A stretch of DNA of 64,000 bases from Lactonifactor longoviformis DSM 17459 (GCF_900129135.1 NZ_FQVI01000012.1:61345-125344), one strand, 5' to 3'; positions 26,894-36,590 are shown, counted from the stretch's first letter. Program-made: numbers and translations. The notes: generated from the sequence alone by a model not told the origin.

Positions 26894-27691
26894 TTAAAAG
26901 CAGATCATTTCTGATGCCTGTTCTCTGTGCGCCACCTGTATGGGAAAATCTTTGGAGTGGTAGGGATTATCTCCCATGGTCACCTCCGCACATACGGTTT
27001 CATAGGCCAGTTTCTCGTAGTTGTTTTCTTTGCTCAGATGCCCCAGCATCACAGACTTCAGGTTGTCGTGGAGCAGTTCACACAGAAGCCGCCCGGCCAG
27101 CTCGTTGGACAGATGGCCCCGCTCTCCCAGTATCCTCCGTTTCAGATAGTAGGGATACGGCCCCACCTGAAGCATGTTCACATCATGATTTGCCTCCAAA
27201 AGCAGCACATCCGATCCGGCCAGCTTTTCCACAATATAATCCGTGTATTTTCCCAGGTCAGTGGCAATCCCCACTGACTTGTCCTGATGGCGGATCCTAT
27301 ATCCCACAGGCTGGGCTGCGTCATGTGAAATAGTAAACGGCTCTACCTTCAAATCCTCTATCTCAAAATTCTCATCCGCCTCAATGGGACGGAAAATGCC
27401 TTCCGGCAGTTTTCCCAGGGAACTGCATCTTTTGATCTCTTCAATGGTTCCCGGCGTAGCGTACACAGGCACCTCGTACTTCCGTACAAATACTCCAAGT
27501 CCTTTGATATGGTCCGAGTGCTCATGGGTAATCAGAATCCCGTTCACATCCCGCCCCGTCATATCAATGGTATTGAGCCCTTCCTCTACTTTTTTCTTGC
27601 TGATGCCTACATCTACCAGCAGGGTAGTTTTGTCACTGCCTACACAGATACAGTTCCCGCTGCTGCCGCTGGCTATACTACATAGTTTCAT
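26894..27691 (-). CDS. MBL-fold metallohydrolase, YycJ/WalJ-like
   Basis: 265 residues. Metallo-beta-lactamase motif HEHSDHIKG (about 57-65) and later His/Asp ligands in SHDAAQPVG, LEANHD and GHLSKENN. The family includes YycJ of the WalRK locus and other nuclease-like hydrolases. Its start overlaps the end of coaE by 14 bases, so the two are translationally linked. Confidence 0.88.
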   Translation of the reverse strand: MKLCSIASGSSGNCICVGSDKTTLLVDVGISKKKVEEGLNTIDMTGRDVNGILITHEHSDHIKGLGVFVRKYEVPVYATPGTIEEIKRCSSLGKLPEGIFRPIEADENFEIEDLKVEPFTISHDAAQPVGYRIRHQDKSVGIATDLGKYTDYIVEKLAGSDVLLLEANHDVNMLQVGPYPYYLKRRILGERGHLSNELAGRLLCELLHDNLKSVMLGHLSKENNYEKLAYETVCAEVTMGDNPYHSKDFPIQVAHREQASEMICF

Positions 27692-28277
27692 ATTTTCTCA
27701 TCCTTCGGTCGATTTGTAAATGGGTATGCTCCACATCCTCGCTGTTGTAAAGTACAAAGTCTGCGGCAGCTTCATATTCATCATCGCTGAGCTGATTGGA
27801 CAGAATCTCATCGATTCTCTGATCCGTATACCCCCGGTCATTCCGGAGGCGCTCCCTGCGCACCTGGGGCTCACAGTATACCACCCAGAGCTCATCGTAG
27901 ATTTCATCGTATTTTTCCTCTATCAAAAGAGCGGCCTCTATAAAGAAGTAAGGAACATCTTCCTTTCCTGCCCTGGCCACTTCCTTTTTTATGTATTCCT
28001 TCACCGCCGGGTGGATAATACCGTCCAGCCGGTCCAGCATCTCTCTTTTCTGAAATACAATCTCTGCAATCTTCATTCTGTCCAGAGTGCCGTCTTCCAT
28101 CACAATCCACTCACCGAACAGCTCTATTACCTCCTGATAGCAGTCACCGCCGGGAAGCATCAGCAGATATCCCACTTCATCTGCCTGCACCACACGGGCA
28201 TCATAATTCTCTTCTATATAGTTCAGCACGGAACTTTTTCCGGAGCCCACACCTCCGGAGATTCCAATCACTCTCAT
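27678..28277 (-). CDS. coaE: Dephospho-CoA kinase
   Basis: 199 residues from the ATG at 28275-28277, which has a strong GGAGGAGG site; a longer frame to 28346 lacks one. P-loop GISGGVGSGKSSV, then the QADEVGYLL substrate segment and the C-terminal lid region RNDRGYTDQRI. It carries out the last step of coenzyme A synthesis. Downstream of polA with about 100 bases between them, as in many Firmicutes. Confidence 0.95.
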   Translation of the reverse strand: MRVIGISGGVGSGKSSVLNYIEENYDARVVQADEVGYLLMLPGGDCYQEVIELFGEWIVMEDGTLDRMKIAEIVFQKREMLDRLDGIIHPAVKEYIKKEVARAGKEDVPYFFIEAALLIEEKYDEIYDELWVVYCEPQVRRERLRNDRGYTDQRIDEILSNQLSDDEYEAAADFVLYNSEDVEHTHLQIDRRMRKYETM

Positions 28278-28380
28278 ACTCTTCCTCCTCCTGCCGGGGT
28301 GCCCCGCCCTTCCCGGCTTCGGACACCCACGAAAGCATTTTATCATAAGTTACAGCGGAATTCTACCTTTATTTCACGGC

Positions 28381-31026
28381 CTATTTGGCCTCATACCAGT
28401 TTCTTCCGGTATGCATATCAATCTCCAGAGACACTGCAAGGTCCGCAGCCTGCTTCATTTCCTTTTCCAGGATACGGGACACCTCCTCCAATTCTTCTTC
28501 ATACACCTCCAGGAGAAGCTCATCGTGAACCTGGAGAATCAGCTTTGTCTCAAGTTTTCTCTCCTTAAGCGCCTCATTGACCCGGATCATAGCAATCTTA
28601 ATAATATCTGCCGCAGTTCCCTGAATAGGCGCATTCATCGCCACCCGCTCCCCAAAGGATCTCTGCATAAAGTTGCTGGACTTTAGCTCCGGAACCGGAC
28701 GCCTTCTTCCGAACAGTGTGGTCACATACCCCTGTTCCTTTCCCTGCTTCACCAGACCGTCCAGAAACCCTTTGATTTTGGGATACGTTTCAAAATAATT
28801 CTCTATATACTGGGCAGCCTCTTTTCTCGTAATACTCAGGTCCTGACTCAGGCCAAAGGAACTGATGCCGTATACGATTCCAAAGTTTACTGCCTTCGCA
28901 TTCCGCCGCTGAAGATCCGTCACCTGGTCAAAAGGCACGTGAAAGACCTGAGAGGCCGTCATACGGTGAATGTCCTGGGCCTCGCTGTATGCCTGTATGA
29001 GTTTTTCATCCCCGGACATATGCGCCAGAACCCGCAGTTCGATCTGGGAATAATCTGCATCCAGAAAGATGCAGCCCTCTCTGGGCACAAATACCTTTCG
29101 AATCAGACGCCCAAGCTCCATGCGCACCGGAATATTCTGAAGATTAGGCTCTGTGCTGCTGATACGCCCCGTTGCCGTTATCGTCTGGTTAAAATTCGAG
29201 TGAATCCTTCCGTCCTCACCAATATAATTTGCCAGCCCGTCCGCATAGGTGGACTTTAGCTTGGTCAGCTGGCGGTATTCCAGAATATCCGCAACCACAG
29301 AGTGATCCGGCGCCAGTTTGTCCAGGACATCCGCAGCCGTGGAATAGCCGGTCTTCGTCTTCTTCCCCCCGGGAAGCTGCATCTTCTCAAATAGGATGAC
29401 CCCCAGCTGCTTGGGAGAATTGATATTGAATTCCTCTCCTGCTTTCTGGTAAATAATGCTCTCCAGCTCTTTGATCCTGACCTCCAGACGGCTTCCGTAC
29501 TCCTTCAGTTCCTCCCCTTCCACCTGGATCCCCGCAGCCTCCATGTCATGCAGGGTGAACAGCAGAGGCATCTCCATCTCGCGGAAAAGGGAAAGCATCC
29601 CCGTCTCCTCCAGAGCCTTTGTCAAAGGCTCTATACCGGCCAGTGCCACATACGCCATGTAGCAGCAGCTCACCGTCACTTCCTCTTCTTTTTCCTCCAG
29701 CCCCTTTTTATAGGAAACTTTTCCCAGCAAATCTTCCCGGGCAGGCACCATAAGCCCGAGGTACTCCTTGGCAATGTCGTCGTAGGTATAGGCAGATTTC
29801 AGAGGATTCAGAAGGTAAGCGGCGATCCCTCCGTCGAACATCCTTGAGTGTTCCTCAATCTGTATCCTACTGAGCATCTCCTTCACGTTCAGTGAAGCGG
29901 TCTGTCCCGCCCCTCTGCAGATCCCTTCCAGCTGTTCCAGAAGATATCTTTCTGTGAGAAATCCCTCCACAGGGAAAAATGCTGCTTCTATTTTCTCTTT
30001 TTCCCCCAGGGCCACCCCAAGCCCCAGAACCTCTCCCTTCTCCAGAAGAAGGTGCACTCCGGCCCGGTCAGCCTTTTTTGCCTTAGACAGAAAGGCATCT
30101 GCCTGTGAAAGATCAGTAACTCTCTGAAAATGCTCCTCTGCCTTGTTTTTTGATGAAGTATTCTCAAAACGGTTTAAAAGGTTTTTGAATTCCAGTTCTT
30201 TAAACCATTCATAGGCCTCCTGGGTAAACAAATCCTTCAGTCTGGCCTCCTCAAAGCTGTAGTCCAGCGGACAGTCTGTACAGATGGTTGCCAGCTCCTT
30301 GCTCAGCTTAGCCAGATCATAGTGTTCTTTTAAGGATTCCTTTGCCTTGTTGGGTTTGATCTCCTCCACATGGGCATAGGCATTTTCAATAGTGCCGTAC
30401 TCCAGCAGAATCTTAGTGGCTGTTTTCTCTCCTACCCCCGGTATTCCCGGTATATTATCAGAAGAATCCCCCATGAGGGCCTTTAGCTCAATAATCTGGG
30501 GCGGTGTCAGCTGATAGGCCTCCAACACCCCCCTGCCGTCATAGTCCTCTACGGTTGTCTTACCCCCTCTGGTCTTGGGAATCCGTATTTTTACGTGCTC
30601 CGTGGCCAGCTGCAGCAGATCCCGGTCCCCCGAAAGCACGGTGACTTCCATACCTGCCGCCTCTCCTTTTCTGGCCAGGGTGCCCAGGATGTCATCTGCC
30701 TCGTACCCCTCCCTGGAAACAATCGTTACGCCCATAGCCTCCAGGACATCCCTGATAATAGGAACCTGCTCCCGCAGTTCCTGGGGCATAGGTTTTCTCG
30801 TCCCCTTGTAGGCCTCATACATATTGTGCCGGAAGGTGGGTGCGTGTTCATCAAAGGCAACCGTGAGATACTGGGCGTTCTCCTCCTCCAGCGTCTTAAA
30901 TAATATAGTTAAAAAGCCGTAGATGGCGTTGGTGTGCAGACCCTCCGCGTTGGTAAGGTCCGGCAGACCGTAAAAAGCCCTGTTCAGTATACTGTGTCCG
31001 TCAATTAGTACAATTTTTTCACTCAT
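28381..31026 (-). CDS. polA: DNA polymerase I
   Basis: 881 residues. N-terminal 5'-3' exonuclease domain (1-290; VLIDGHSILNRAFYG, GDRDLLQLA). The central 3'-5' exonuclease-like part (about 300-470) lacks the acidic DxE metal motif, so proofreading is probably absent. The polymerase domain shows motif A DADYSQIELRVLAHMSGD, motif B RRNAKAVNFGIVYG and motif C VHDELLLE. It acts in Okazaki fragment maturation and repair. AGGAGA precedes the start. Confidence 0.97.
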   Translation of the reverse strand: MSEKIVLIDGHSILNRAFYGLPDLTNAEGLHTNAIYGFLTILFKTLEEENAQYLTVAFDEHAPTFRHNMYEAYKGTRKPMPQELREQVPIIRDVLEAMGVTIVSREGYEADDILGTLARKGEAAGMEVTVLSGDRDLLQLATEHVKIRIPKTRGGKTTVEDYDGRGVLEAYQLTPPQIIELKALMGDSSDNIPGIPGVGEKTATKILLEYGTIENAYAHVEEIKPNKAKESLKEHYDLAKLSKELATICTDCPLDYSFEEARLKDLFTQEAYEWFKELEFKNLLNRFENTSSKNKAEEHFQRVTDLSQADAFLSKAKKADRAGVHLLLEKGEVLGLGVALGEKEKIEAAFFPVEGFLTERYLLEQLEGICRGAGQTASLNVKEMLSRIQIEEHSRMFDGGIAAYLLNPLKSAYTYDDIAKEYLGLMVPAREDLLGKVSYKKGLEEKEEEVTVSCCYMAYVALAGIEPLTKALEETGMLSLFREMEMPLLFTLHDMEAAGIQVEGEELKEYGSRLEVRIKELESIIYQKAGEEFNINSPKQLGVILFEKMQLPGGKKTKTGYSTAADVLDKLAPDHSVVADILEYRQLTKLKSTYADGLANYIGEDGRIHSNFNQTITATGRISSTEPNLQNIPVRMELGRLIRKVFVPREGCIFLDADYSQIELRVLAHMSGDEKLIQAYSEAQDIHRMTASQVFHVPFDQVTDLQRRNAKAVNFGIVYGISSFGLSQDLSITRKEAAQYIENYFETYPKIKGFLDGLVKQGKEQGYVTTLFGRRRPVPELKSSNFMQRSFGERVAMNAPIQGTAADIIKIAMIRVNEALKERKLETKLILQVHDELLLEVYEEELEEVSRILEKEMKQAADLAVSLEIDMHTGRNWYEAK

Positions 31027-31075
31027 AAGTTCTCCTATATCTGTCTGGTTTTATTTTCTGATACTCTCTTTTCTT

Positions 31076-31909
31076 CTACACAATTTTATTCATAGCCAAA
31101 ATACTTTCCGTAATCAGCTTTTTAAACATGGGGGCAGCCTTGTCGGCAATTTCCTGGACCTCCAGATGGCTGAGAGGCTGATCCGTCATCCCGCATCCCA
31201 GATTGGTAATGCAGGAAATTCCGCAGATTTTCATGCCCATATGGTTTGCGGCCATAGCCTCGCAGGCAGTGCTCATTCCCACAGCATCCGCTCCCAGAAT
31301 CCGGCACATTTTCACCTCGTGAGGGGTCTCAAAATTAGGACCTGTAAGCTGGATGTACACGCCTTTCTGCAGTGGGATCTTCTGTTCTGCCGCCGTACGT
31401 TCTATGATTTCCTGAAGCTCTCTGTCATATACCTGGCTCATATCACTGAACCGCTCCCCAAGCTCGGGAATACTTTCCCCTATCAGCGGGGAAGGAACAA
31501 AGTTTGAAATATGATCCGTGATCATCATAAAGTCTCCTGCCTGAAACTCAGTATTCACACCCCCTGCCGCATTGGTGAGAAACAGAATCTCTGCCCCCAT
31601 AAGCTTCATCAGACGGACCGGCAGCACCACATCCTCAATAGAGTATCCCTCATAATAATGGACTCTTCCCTGCATAATCACTACAGGTACCTCCCCCACA
31701 TATCCAAAGACGAACCTGCCTCTGTGTCCCGGAATTGTGGAAACCGGAAATCCCTCGATCTCTTTGTAGTCCAGTGTATCTGCAATTTGAATCGTTTCTG
31801 CGTAATCTCCCAGCCCAGAGCCCAGAACCAATGCTGCCCGGGGCTTAAAATTTATCTTTTTCTGAAAACAGTCATAACATTTCATAAGCTTTTTATATGC
31901 TGGATTCAT
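31076..31909 (-). CDS. punA: Purine nucleoside phosphorylase I
   Basis: 277 residues, trimeric PNP class. Phosphate-binding LVLGSGLGD, HRGRF, QGRVHYYEGY and the base-site LTNAAGG and TGPNFETPHEVKM segments are all present. It cleaves guanosine and inosine to base plus ribose-1-phosphate for salvage. AAGGAG precedes the start. It sits 50 bases upstream of polA. Confidence 0.95.
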   Translation of the reverse strand: MNPAYKKLMKCYDCFQKKINFKPRAALVLGSGLGDYAETIQIADTLDYKEIEGFPVSTIPGHRGRFVFGYVGEVPVVIMQGRVHYYEGYSIEDVVLPVRLMKLMGAEILFLTNAAGGVNTEFQAGDFMMITDHISNFVPSPLIGESIPELGERFSDMSQVYDRELQEIIERTAAEQKIPLQKGVYIQLTGPNFETPHEVKMCRILGADAVGMSTACEAMAANHMGMKICGISCITNLGCGMTDQPLSHLEVQEIADKAAPMFKKLITESILAMNKIV

Positions 31910-31960
31910 TCTGACACTCTCCTTTTGGCACTCTTTTCCCTTAAGTATACCCTGTAATAG

Positions 31961-32038
31961 AAAAAAGTTCCACCTGTCCTTTGCTGTTTTTTAGGATAAA
32001 GCCCAAAAAACTGCATAAAGTATCAGGTAGAACCTTTT
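31961..32038. repeat. Nested inverted repeats in the punA/membrane-protein divergent region
   Basis: An outer pair of about 15 bases (around 31962-31976 and 32024-32038, two mismatches) surrounds an inner pair with T6 and A6 runs (around 31982-31995 and 32002-32014). The region is between two divergent genes, so it may be an operator or a mobile-element remnant. No riboswitch consensus was recognised. Confidence 0.5.
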
Positions 32039-32085
32039 ATAGTTTGCTTCGTTCTGTTTTACTTTGAAGAAAAGAGGAGAAACCT

Positions 32086-32607
32086 ATGCACCGGAAAATC
32101 AAGTATCTTCACTGGGCCGGCTTTCTGTTTGCCGCCGCAGCGGGAAGCCTCCTGCACTTTTTATACGAATATTCAGGCCAGAATCCCCTGGCTGCCTTTA
32201 TCTCACCAGTCAATGAATCCACCTGGGAGCATCTGAAGCTGTTATTTTTCCCCTATCTCGTCTTTCTTTTTATAGAAAGACTTCTGCTCAGAGGCACATA
32301 TCCGCGCTTTTTCACCGCTCATCTGTTAAGCCTCCTTGCCGGACTGTGCGCCATCCCTGTTCTTTTTTATACCTATACAGGTATCCTGGGCAAAAACTAT
32401 CTGGCAGCCGACATTGCCGTATTTCTCATCTCCACAGGTCTTTCCTGTTTTCTCAGTCAGCGCCTGCTTACGCATTCGCCGTTCCAGAGAAAAGGAACAG
32501 AGGCAGGAGCGTGGATTTCATGTGCCGTCCTGGCCGCCCTGTTTCTCTTCTTTGTATATGCTTCCTTCTTTCCTCCGGATCTTGCCCTCTTTCAGCCTCC
32601 GGCATAA
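32086..32607 (+). CDS. Small integral membrane protein (DUF6512-like)
   Basis: 173 residues with about five membrane segments. The start is MHRKIKYLHWAGFLFA and there is a conserved-looking SPVNESTWEHLKLLFFPYL stretch near residues 43-61. This pattern matches small membrane proteins of gut Clostridia named DUF6512. No function is known. AGAGGAGAAA precedes the start. It converges on the thioesterase gene with a 7-base gap. Confidence 0.75.
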   Translation: MHRKIKYLHWAGFLFAAAAGSLLHFLYEYSGQNPLAAFISPVNESTWEHLKLLFFPYLVFLFIERLLLRGTYPRFFTAHLLSLLAGLCAIPVLFYTYTGILGKNYLAADIAVFLISTGLSCFLSQRLLTHSPFQRKGTEAGAWISCAVLAALFLFFVYASFFPPDLALFQPPA

Positions 32608-32614
32608 ATTCAGG

Positions 32615-33085
32615 CTAATATCCTTCTTTTCTTCTCTGCTTTCTGAGTGCGTAACGCTTCATACCGCTCTCCCACTCGGCTTTTTGGGACTCTGTCTCAA
32701 TTGCAAGGCCGGGGACCGGTATGGGGTTATTGTTCTCGTCCACAGACACCATAACAAGATATGCCCGGTTAATCATCTTCCGGAGTCCGTTTAGATCCTC
32801 CACATAGGTATCCACCCGGACCTCCATAGAGGTTGTCCCCACATATGTCATCTTTCCCCGAAGCACCAGCATATCCCCCGTCTTGGCGCTGGCCTTAAAG
32901 TTCAGATTATCAATACAGGCTGTAGTGGTCTCTGTCTGGCAGTGGCGGCGGGATACAATCCCCGCCATCTCATCAATCCACTCTACCAGCTTTCCTCCAA
33001 ACAGCCTTCCATATCCATTGCTGTGCTTAGGCATCAGCAGATACGTCTGCTCTGTCAAAGAATCCTCCACACGTTTTACTTCCAT
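32615..33085 (-). CDS. Acyl-CoA thioesterase, YciA/BACH hotdog family
   Basis: 156 residues from the ATG at 33083-33085 (GGATGG upstream); the frame to 33109 has no site. Single hotdog domain with NGYGRLFGGKLVEWIDEMAG, including the catalytic Asp helix, and TTACIDNLNFKA. It hydrolyses acyl-CoA thioesters. The natural chain length is not readable. Monocistronic. Confidence 0.88.
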   Translation of the reverse strand: MEVKRVEDSLTEQTYLLMPKHSNGYGRLFGGKLVEWIDEMAGIVSRRHCQTETTTACIDNLNFKASAKTGDMLVLRGKMTYVGTTSMEVRVDTYVEDLNGLRKMINRAYLVMVSVDENNNPIPVPGLAIETESQKAEWESGMKRYALRKQRRKEGY

Positions 33086-33162
33086 ACATCTTCCATCCTT
33101 TAGTATCAATTATAATCACATCACACGGGATCTATTATATCATAAATTGGATGGAATAAAAC

Positions 33163-35925
33163 CTATTCCTTATTTTTCTTCTGGCTGTTAATTCCGGCAA
33201 AGGATATTATCATTCCGGCAGAAAAAGCGAGCAAAAGAATCCAGAGGCCCATATTGGAAGTATCACCTGTTTTTGCAGCGGTCGCGTTGTCTTTCTTCGT
33301 ATCTGTTTTCTTTTCATCTGTTTTTTGGGATTCTGTCTTCTCTTTGGTTGTTACTTTCAAGGCTTCACTGTTTTTACTTGCATAATGGGTATCTGTTTCC
33401 TTGATTCGAGTTATGATTTCATATTCTCCAGCCGGCTTAAGTCCGGAGAATTCCCCGCTGTCCTGCCATTTTTTGCCGCCGTCAATGGAATATTCCTGCC
33501 CTTTAACAGCCTCAACTGTAATGGTATCGGAGGTTACTTTTTTAAGTGCCGGTTTCCCGGGAGCAGCCATAGCCGATTTATCAGTAGTGACTTTTAAAGG
33601 TTCGCTGGCAGCACTCATGCTCCTTGTACTGGTCTCCGGTACGCGGGTGATGATCTGGTATTCAGCAGCGGGATTCAGATTGGTAAACACACCATCCGAT
33701 ATCCAGGAATTTCCGTTGTCAATAGAGTACTCTTGTCCTGCTACTGCTTTTACAGAAATAGATGTGTCCGTTTTCGCCAGCAATTCAGGTACAGCCGGTG
33801 TTGCCGCCGGAATTTTCTTAAGACCGTCAATCGCATTTTTCAGTGTCTCTGTAAGAGCATCCACCTCATCCTGTCTGCGAATATCCCAATTCTCATCCGA
33901 TGGTTTCTGCGCCGCTTCTGCAGCATCGTATAATGCCTCAAGGGAATCCGGCGTATAGATTTCGAGAAGTTCAGGTATTCTTTCCATCTGCTCGTCTAAT
34001 CCGCTCAAATCGGCATCTCTATACTTCATTGAAGTAACTGCTTTTCTTAACTTGTCAATATAACCATCAATATGTACCCCCATAGCAGTATCATAACCAT
34101 TAAGAATCTTCTTATCAAGGTCCGACCCCGACAAAGTGCGAATCTCAGGCAGCTGTGCAAGAAGTGGCGCGATTTTTAATATAGACGGGTCATCAAGAAC
34201 CATTAGATCGTTCGTTGGTATTTGTGAGAGCAGCTTATCCAGTTCCGTAAAGTCCGCTGTTACTAGGCTAAGCTCCGCAGTAATAATGATATTGCCTGTG
34301 ATTTCAAATGTCAGTGTATCACCTGTGCTTGATGCTACTTCCTGTCCGGTAGTTTTGTCTGTTGCAGTGGCTTTATTAACTGTATATTTCCCGCTTTCTA
34401 CCAGCGTTATTTTTGATGTAACCGTGGAACCGTCCTTATAATATGTAACACCATTGCTTCCAAAACTATCATTGGGGGCAGCTGGTGTATTTGTAATATT
34501 TACAGTTGATTTCATCGTATCATCCAGTTCTGCCGTATACCATATTCCGGTTTTATACTTGATGTCGTAAAGCGTGATATCATATCCCCGCATTTTAAAA
34601 GAAAGACTATATTTATATTTTCCATTTCCATCCGGAGTGATTAAGCACCGGACAGATTCATCTGTGGACGAATACCCGCCAGTTTGCTGACAGGTAATGG
34701 CTGTAATGAATAGAGCATTGGTTGGAAGGGTCGCACTGAGGGTTACGAGAGACCCTTCGGTTGCCGTGCTTGGATAACTGATATTTGTAGCTCCGACCGT
34801 GTTGGTCAGATAATTGCCCAGCCACGTTCCCATGGCAATAGCATGGGGAGTACCTGCCGGAACGGTTACTTTTACTGAGTTAAGCCCGGCCAGCATAGAG
34901 TCTGTTTCACCGTATCGTATCTCATATACTCCCGAACTCAGTCCGGTTACTTCTGCCGCATTTTCTGGTACAGGTGTCCAGGTTGATGCACCTGCTTTTT
35001 TGTAATCATATGTAAGTCCCGGTTCAAACCCTGTAATACCCCCATCTGCTGCAGTATCTGTAGAGGCTGCAATGGGATAGAATTGGTTTACTGAAGGAGC
35101 ATTGTTTTGGGGTGATTTGGTGCGTTCAATCGTGAGCCGATAATAAGTAACGCTTACCTGATCCCTTGCAACTACTTTTAAGTTAATGGTGTTTGCCCCA
35201 TAATTCAGTGCCTGTTCAAAGCGTTCGCCCCCTCCGTTAATCGAGGCCTCAGAATCAATTGCCTGTACTATAAATGTATCCTTGCTGGCTCTTCCCGACT
35301 GTACTTTTGGATCTTGCTCGGTACCACTTCCCGGCCAAGACATAGAATCATCGCCCAAGCTGAAATTTGTTAGAATTCTTGTCTGTGATGACGGTACCGC
35401 GGCTCTGTCCTGGAGTAAAGGTGAAGCCGCTGAAACTTGAGACTCAAGCTTTGGCTCACTCGTCCGGTCCTTTTTGTCGTCAGCTTTCTGGTCACTCGCT
35501 GCTGGTGCAATTTCAGGAGCTTTACTTTCTGATTTTTTATCCTCAGCATTGTCTGTGCTTTTTTCCGCTTTTTTATCATCCCCTGTCACTGGCTGCTTCC
35601 CCTGGGCATTTTCCTCAGGTTTTCCAGAACCATTGTCTGTAATATTGTCTTTCGGAGCTGTCTGTGTATCTCCAGCGTCTTCAGTCTTGTTAACTTTTTC
35701 TGGTGCCTGAGTGTCTGTATTACTGTTTGCATTGGGGACGTCCTTATCATTTGACAAAATATCTGTATTATTTTCCGGAACGATATCACTTTTTTCTTTC
35801 GTCTGTGCCTTTGTCTCTGTCTGGGCAGGCAGCTGCGCGGCAAGAACTGCGCTATTTCCTGACAGACAGAAGACTATTGTAAGTAATAATGCCGCAATTT
35901 TTCTTTTTCCTTTTTTCATCCTCAT
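33163..35925 (-). CDS. Large secreted surface protein with C-terminal anchor
   Basis: 920 residues. Signal peptide (1-30), then a long Lys/Asp/Thr/Asn-rich low-complexity stretch (35-175), a cadherin-like beta-sandwich domain (about 180-270), Ig-like parts, a FIVAR-like helical region (about 560-720), and two repeats of about 80 residues (EYSIDNGNSWISDG and EYSIDGGKKWQDSG). The end has KTGD, a hydrophobic helix and a basic tail, as in sortase substrates, but AAKTG replaces the usual LPXTG. Start chosen at 35925 because CTCCTTT (plus strand, 35933-35939) lies at good distance. Likely a wall-attached adhesin or binding protein. Confidence 0.85.
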   Translation of the reverse strand: MRMKKGKRKIAALLLTIVFCLSGNSAVLAAQLPAQTETKAQTKEKSDIVPENNTDILSNDKDVPNANSNTDTQAPEKVNKTEDAGDTQTAPKDNITDNGSGKPEENAQGKQPVTGDDKKAEKSTDNAEDKKSESKAPEIAPAASDQKADDKKDRTSEPKLESQVSAASPLLQDRAAVPSSQTRILTNFSLGDDSMSWPGSGTEQDPKVQSGRASKDTFIVQAIDSEASINGGGERFEQALNYGANTINLKVVARDQVSVTYYRLTIERTKSPQNNAPSVNQFYPIAASTDTAADGGITGFEPGLTYDYKKAGASTWTPVPENAAEVTGLSSGVYEIRYGETDSMLAGLNSVKVTVPAGTPHAIAMGTWLGNYLTNTVGATNISYPSTATEGSLVTLSATLPTNALFITAITCQQTGGYSSTDESVRCLITPDGNGKYKYSLSFKMRGYDITLYDIKYKTGIWYTAELDDTMKSTVNITNTPAAPNDSFGSNGVTYYKDGSTVTSKITLVESGKYTVNKATATDKTTGQEVASSTGDTLTFEITGNIIITAELSLVTADFTELDKLLSQIPTNDLMVLDDPSILKIAPLLAQLPEIRTLSGSDLDKKILNGYDTAMGVHIDGYIDKLRKAVTSMKYRDADLSGLDEQMERIPELLEIYTPDSLEALYDAAEAAQKPSDENWDIRRQDEVDALTETLKNAIDGLKKIPAATPAVPELLAKTDTSISVKAVAGQEYSIDNGNSWISDGVFTNLNPAAEYQIITRVPETSTRSMSAASEPLKVTTDKSAMAAPGKPALKKVTSDTITVEAVKGQEYSIDGGKKWQDSGEFSGLKPAGEYEIITRIKETDTHYASKNSEALKVTTKEKTESQKTDEKKTDTKKDNATAAKTGDTSNMGLWILLLAFSAGMIISFAGINSQKKNKE

Positions 35926-36040
35926 ACCGTTTTCTCCTTTGCTTGTAAAAGAAATTATTCTTTTACCAAGATCATATCATCTCACGGTTTAGGATTCGAC
36001 TGCCTTTGGGTATCTTTCCATGCTTTTCGGTTATCCGCAA

Positions 36041-36079
36041 AATAAAAGCCAAAAGCTTTCCAGGCAGCTTTTGGCTTTC
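36041..36079 (-). terminator. Intrinsic terminator after the Cu/Zn SOD-like gene
   Basis: Minus-strand stem AAAGCCAAAAGCT with AGCTTTTGGCTTT, 8-base loop, followed by TATTTT. Confidence 0.85.
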
Positions 36080-36104
36080 ATTTTCCATGGGATTTCCCAG
36101 TAAA

Positions 36105-36590
36105 TTAAATAATTTCTCCGCACGCAATCTTCCTCCCGGAATCTCCCGAGGGCTGACTTCGGAAATCATCCGGCATATCATGTATCACAACGGTTTTGCC
36201 CACAACCTCCTCCGGGTAAAACCGATCGGTATAGAACATCATCCAGGCAAATCCCCGGTTCCCAAACAGCGAGGGCATATCCCCCGCATGCTCCGGATGT
36301 TCACACCCCTCCGGATTCCAGTGGTTTTTCGTATCTGCAAAGGGATCCTCAGGGGTTCCCGTACAGGTATTGCCTTCATGAATGTGAAAGCCAAAGATTC
36401 CATTGGGACATTTCTGATCTTCATAGGGCAGACCCTCGATCTCGGCCAGCACCAGGGAGCCGCCGGCACTTCCGTAAAAATACACATATCCCACCAGGCC
36501 TCTGTGGTTTTCATCCCCCTTCACCTTGGCTACCGCATCCGGAGTGCCTAGAAGAACATCGCTGAACATATAATTTCTGGATTGGCGCAT
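36105..36590 (-). CDS. sodC: Cu/Zn superoxide dismutase family protein
   Basis: 161 residues from the ATG at 36588-36590 with AAGGA at good spacing; the frame to 36626 has no site. Copper ligands in FGFHIHEG, copper/zinc ligands in GCEHPEHAGDMP, a further His in VVIHDMPDDF, and the conserved Arg in SGDSGRKIACG are all there. Two Cys fit the family disulfide. There is no signal peptide, unlike most bacterial SodC, so it appears cytoplasmic. It should dismutate superoxide, but activity without copper in an anaerobe's cytosol is unproven. Confidence 0.82.
   Translation of the reverse strand: MRQSRNYMFSDVLLGTPDAVAKVKGDENHRGLVGYVYFYGSAGGSLVLAEIEGLPYEDQKCPNGIFGFHIHEGNTCTGTPEDPFADTKNHWNPEGCEHPEHAGDMPSLFGNRGFAWMMFYTDRFYPEEVVGKTVVIHDMPDDFRSQPSGDSGRKIACGEII

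Noticed and set aside
31961..32038. Purine riboswitch upstream of the purine nucleoside phosphorylase gene
   Set aside because: The conserved aptamer words are missing; only inverted repeats are present.
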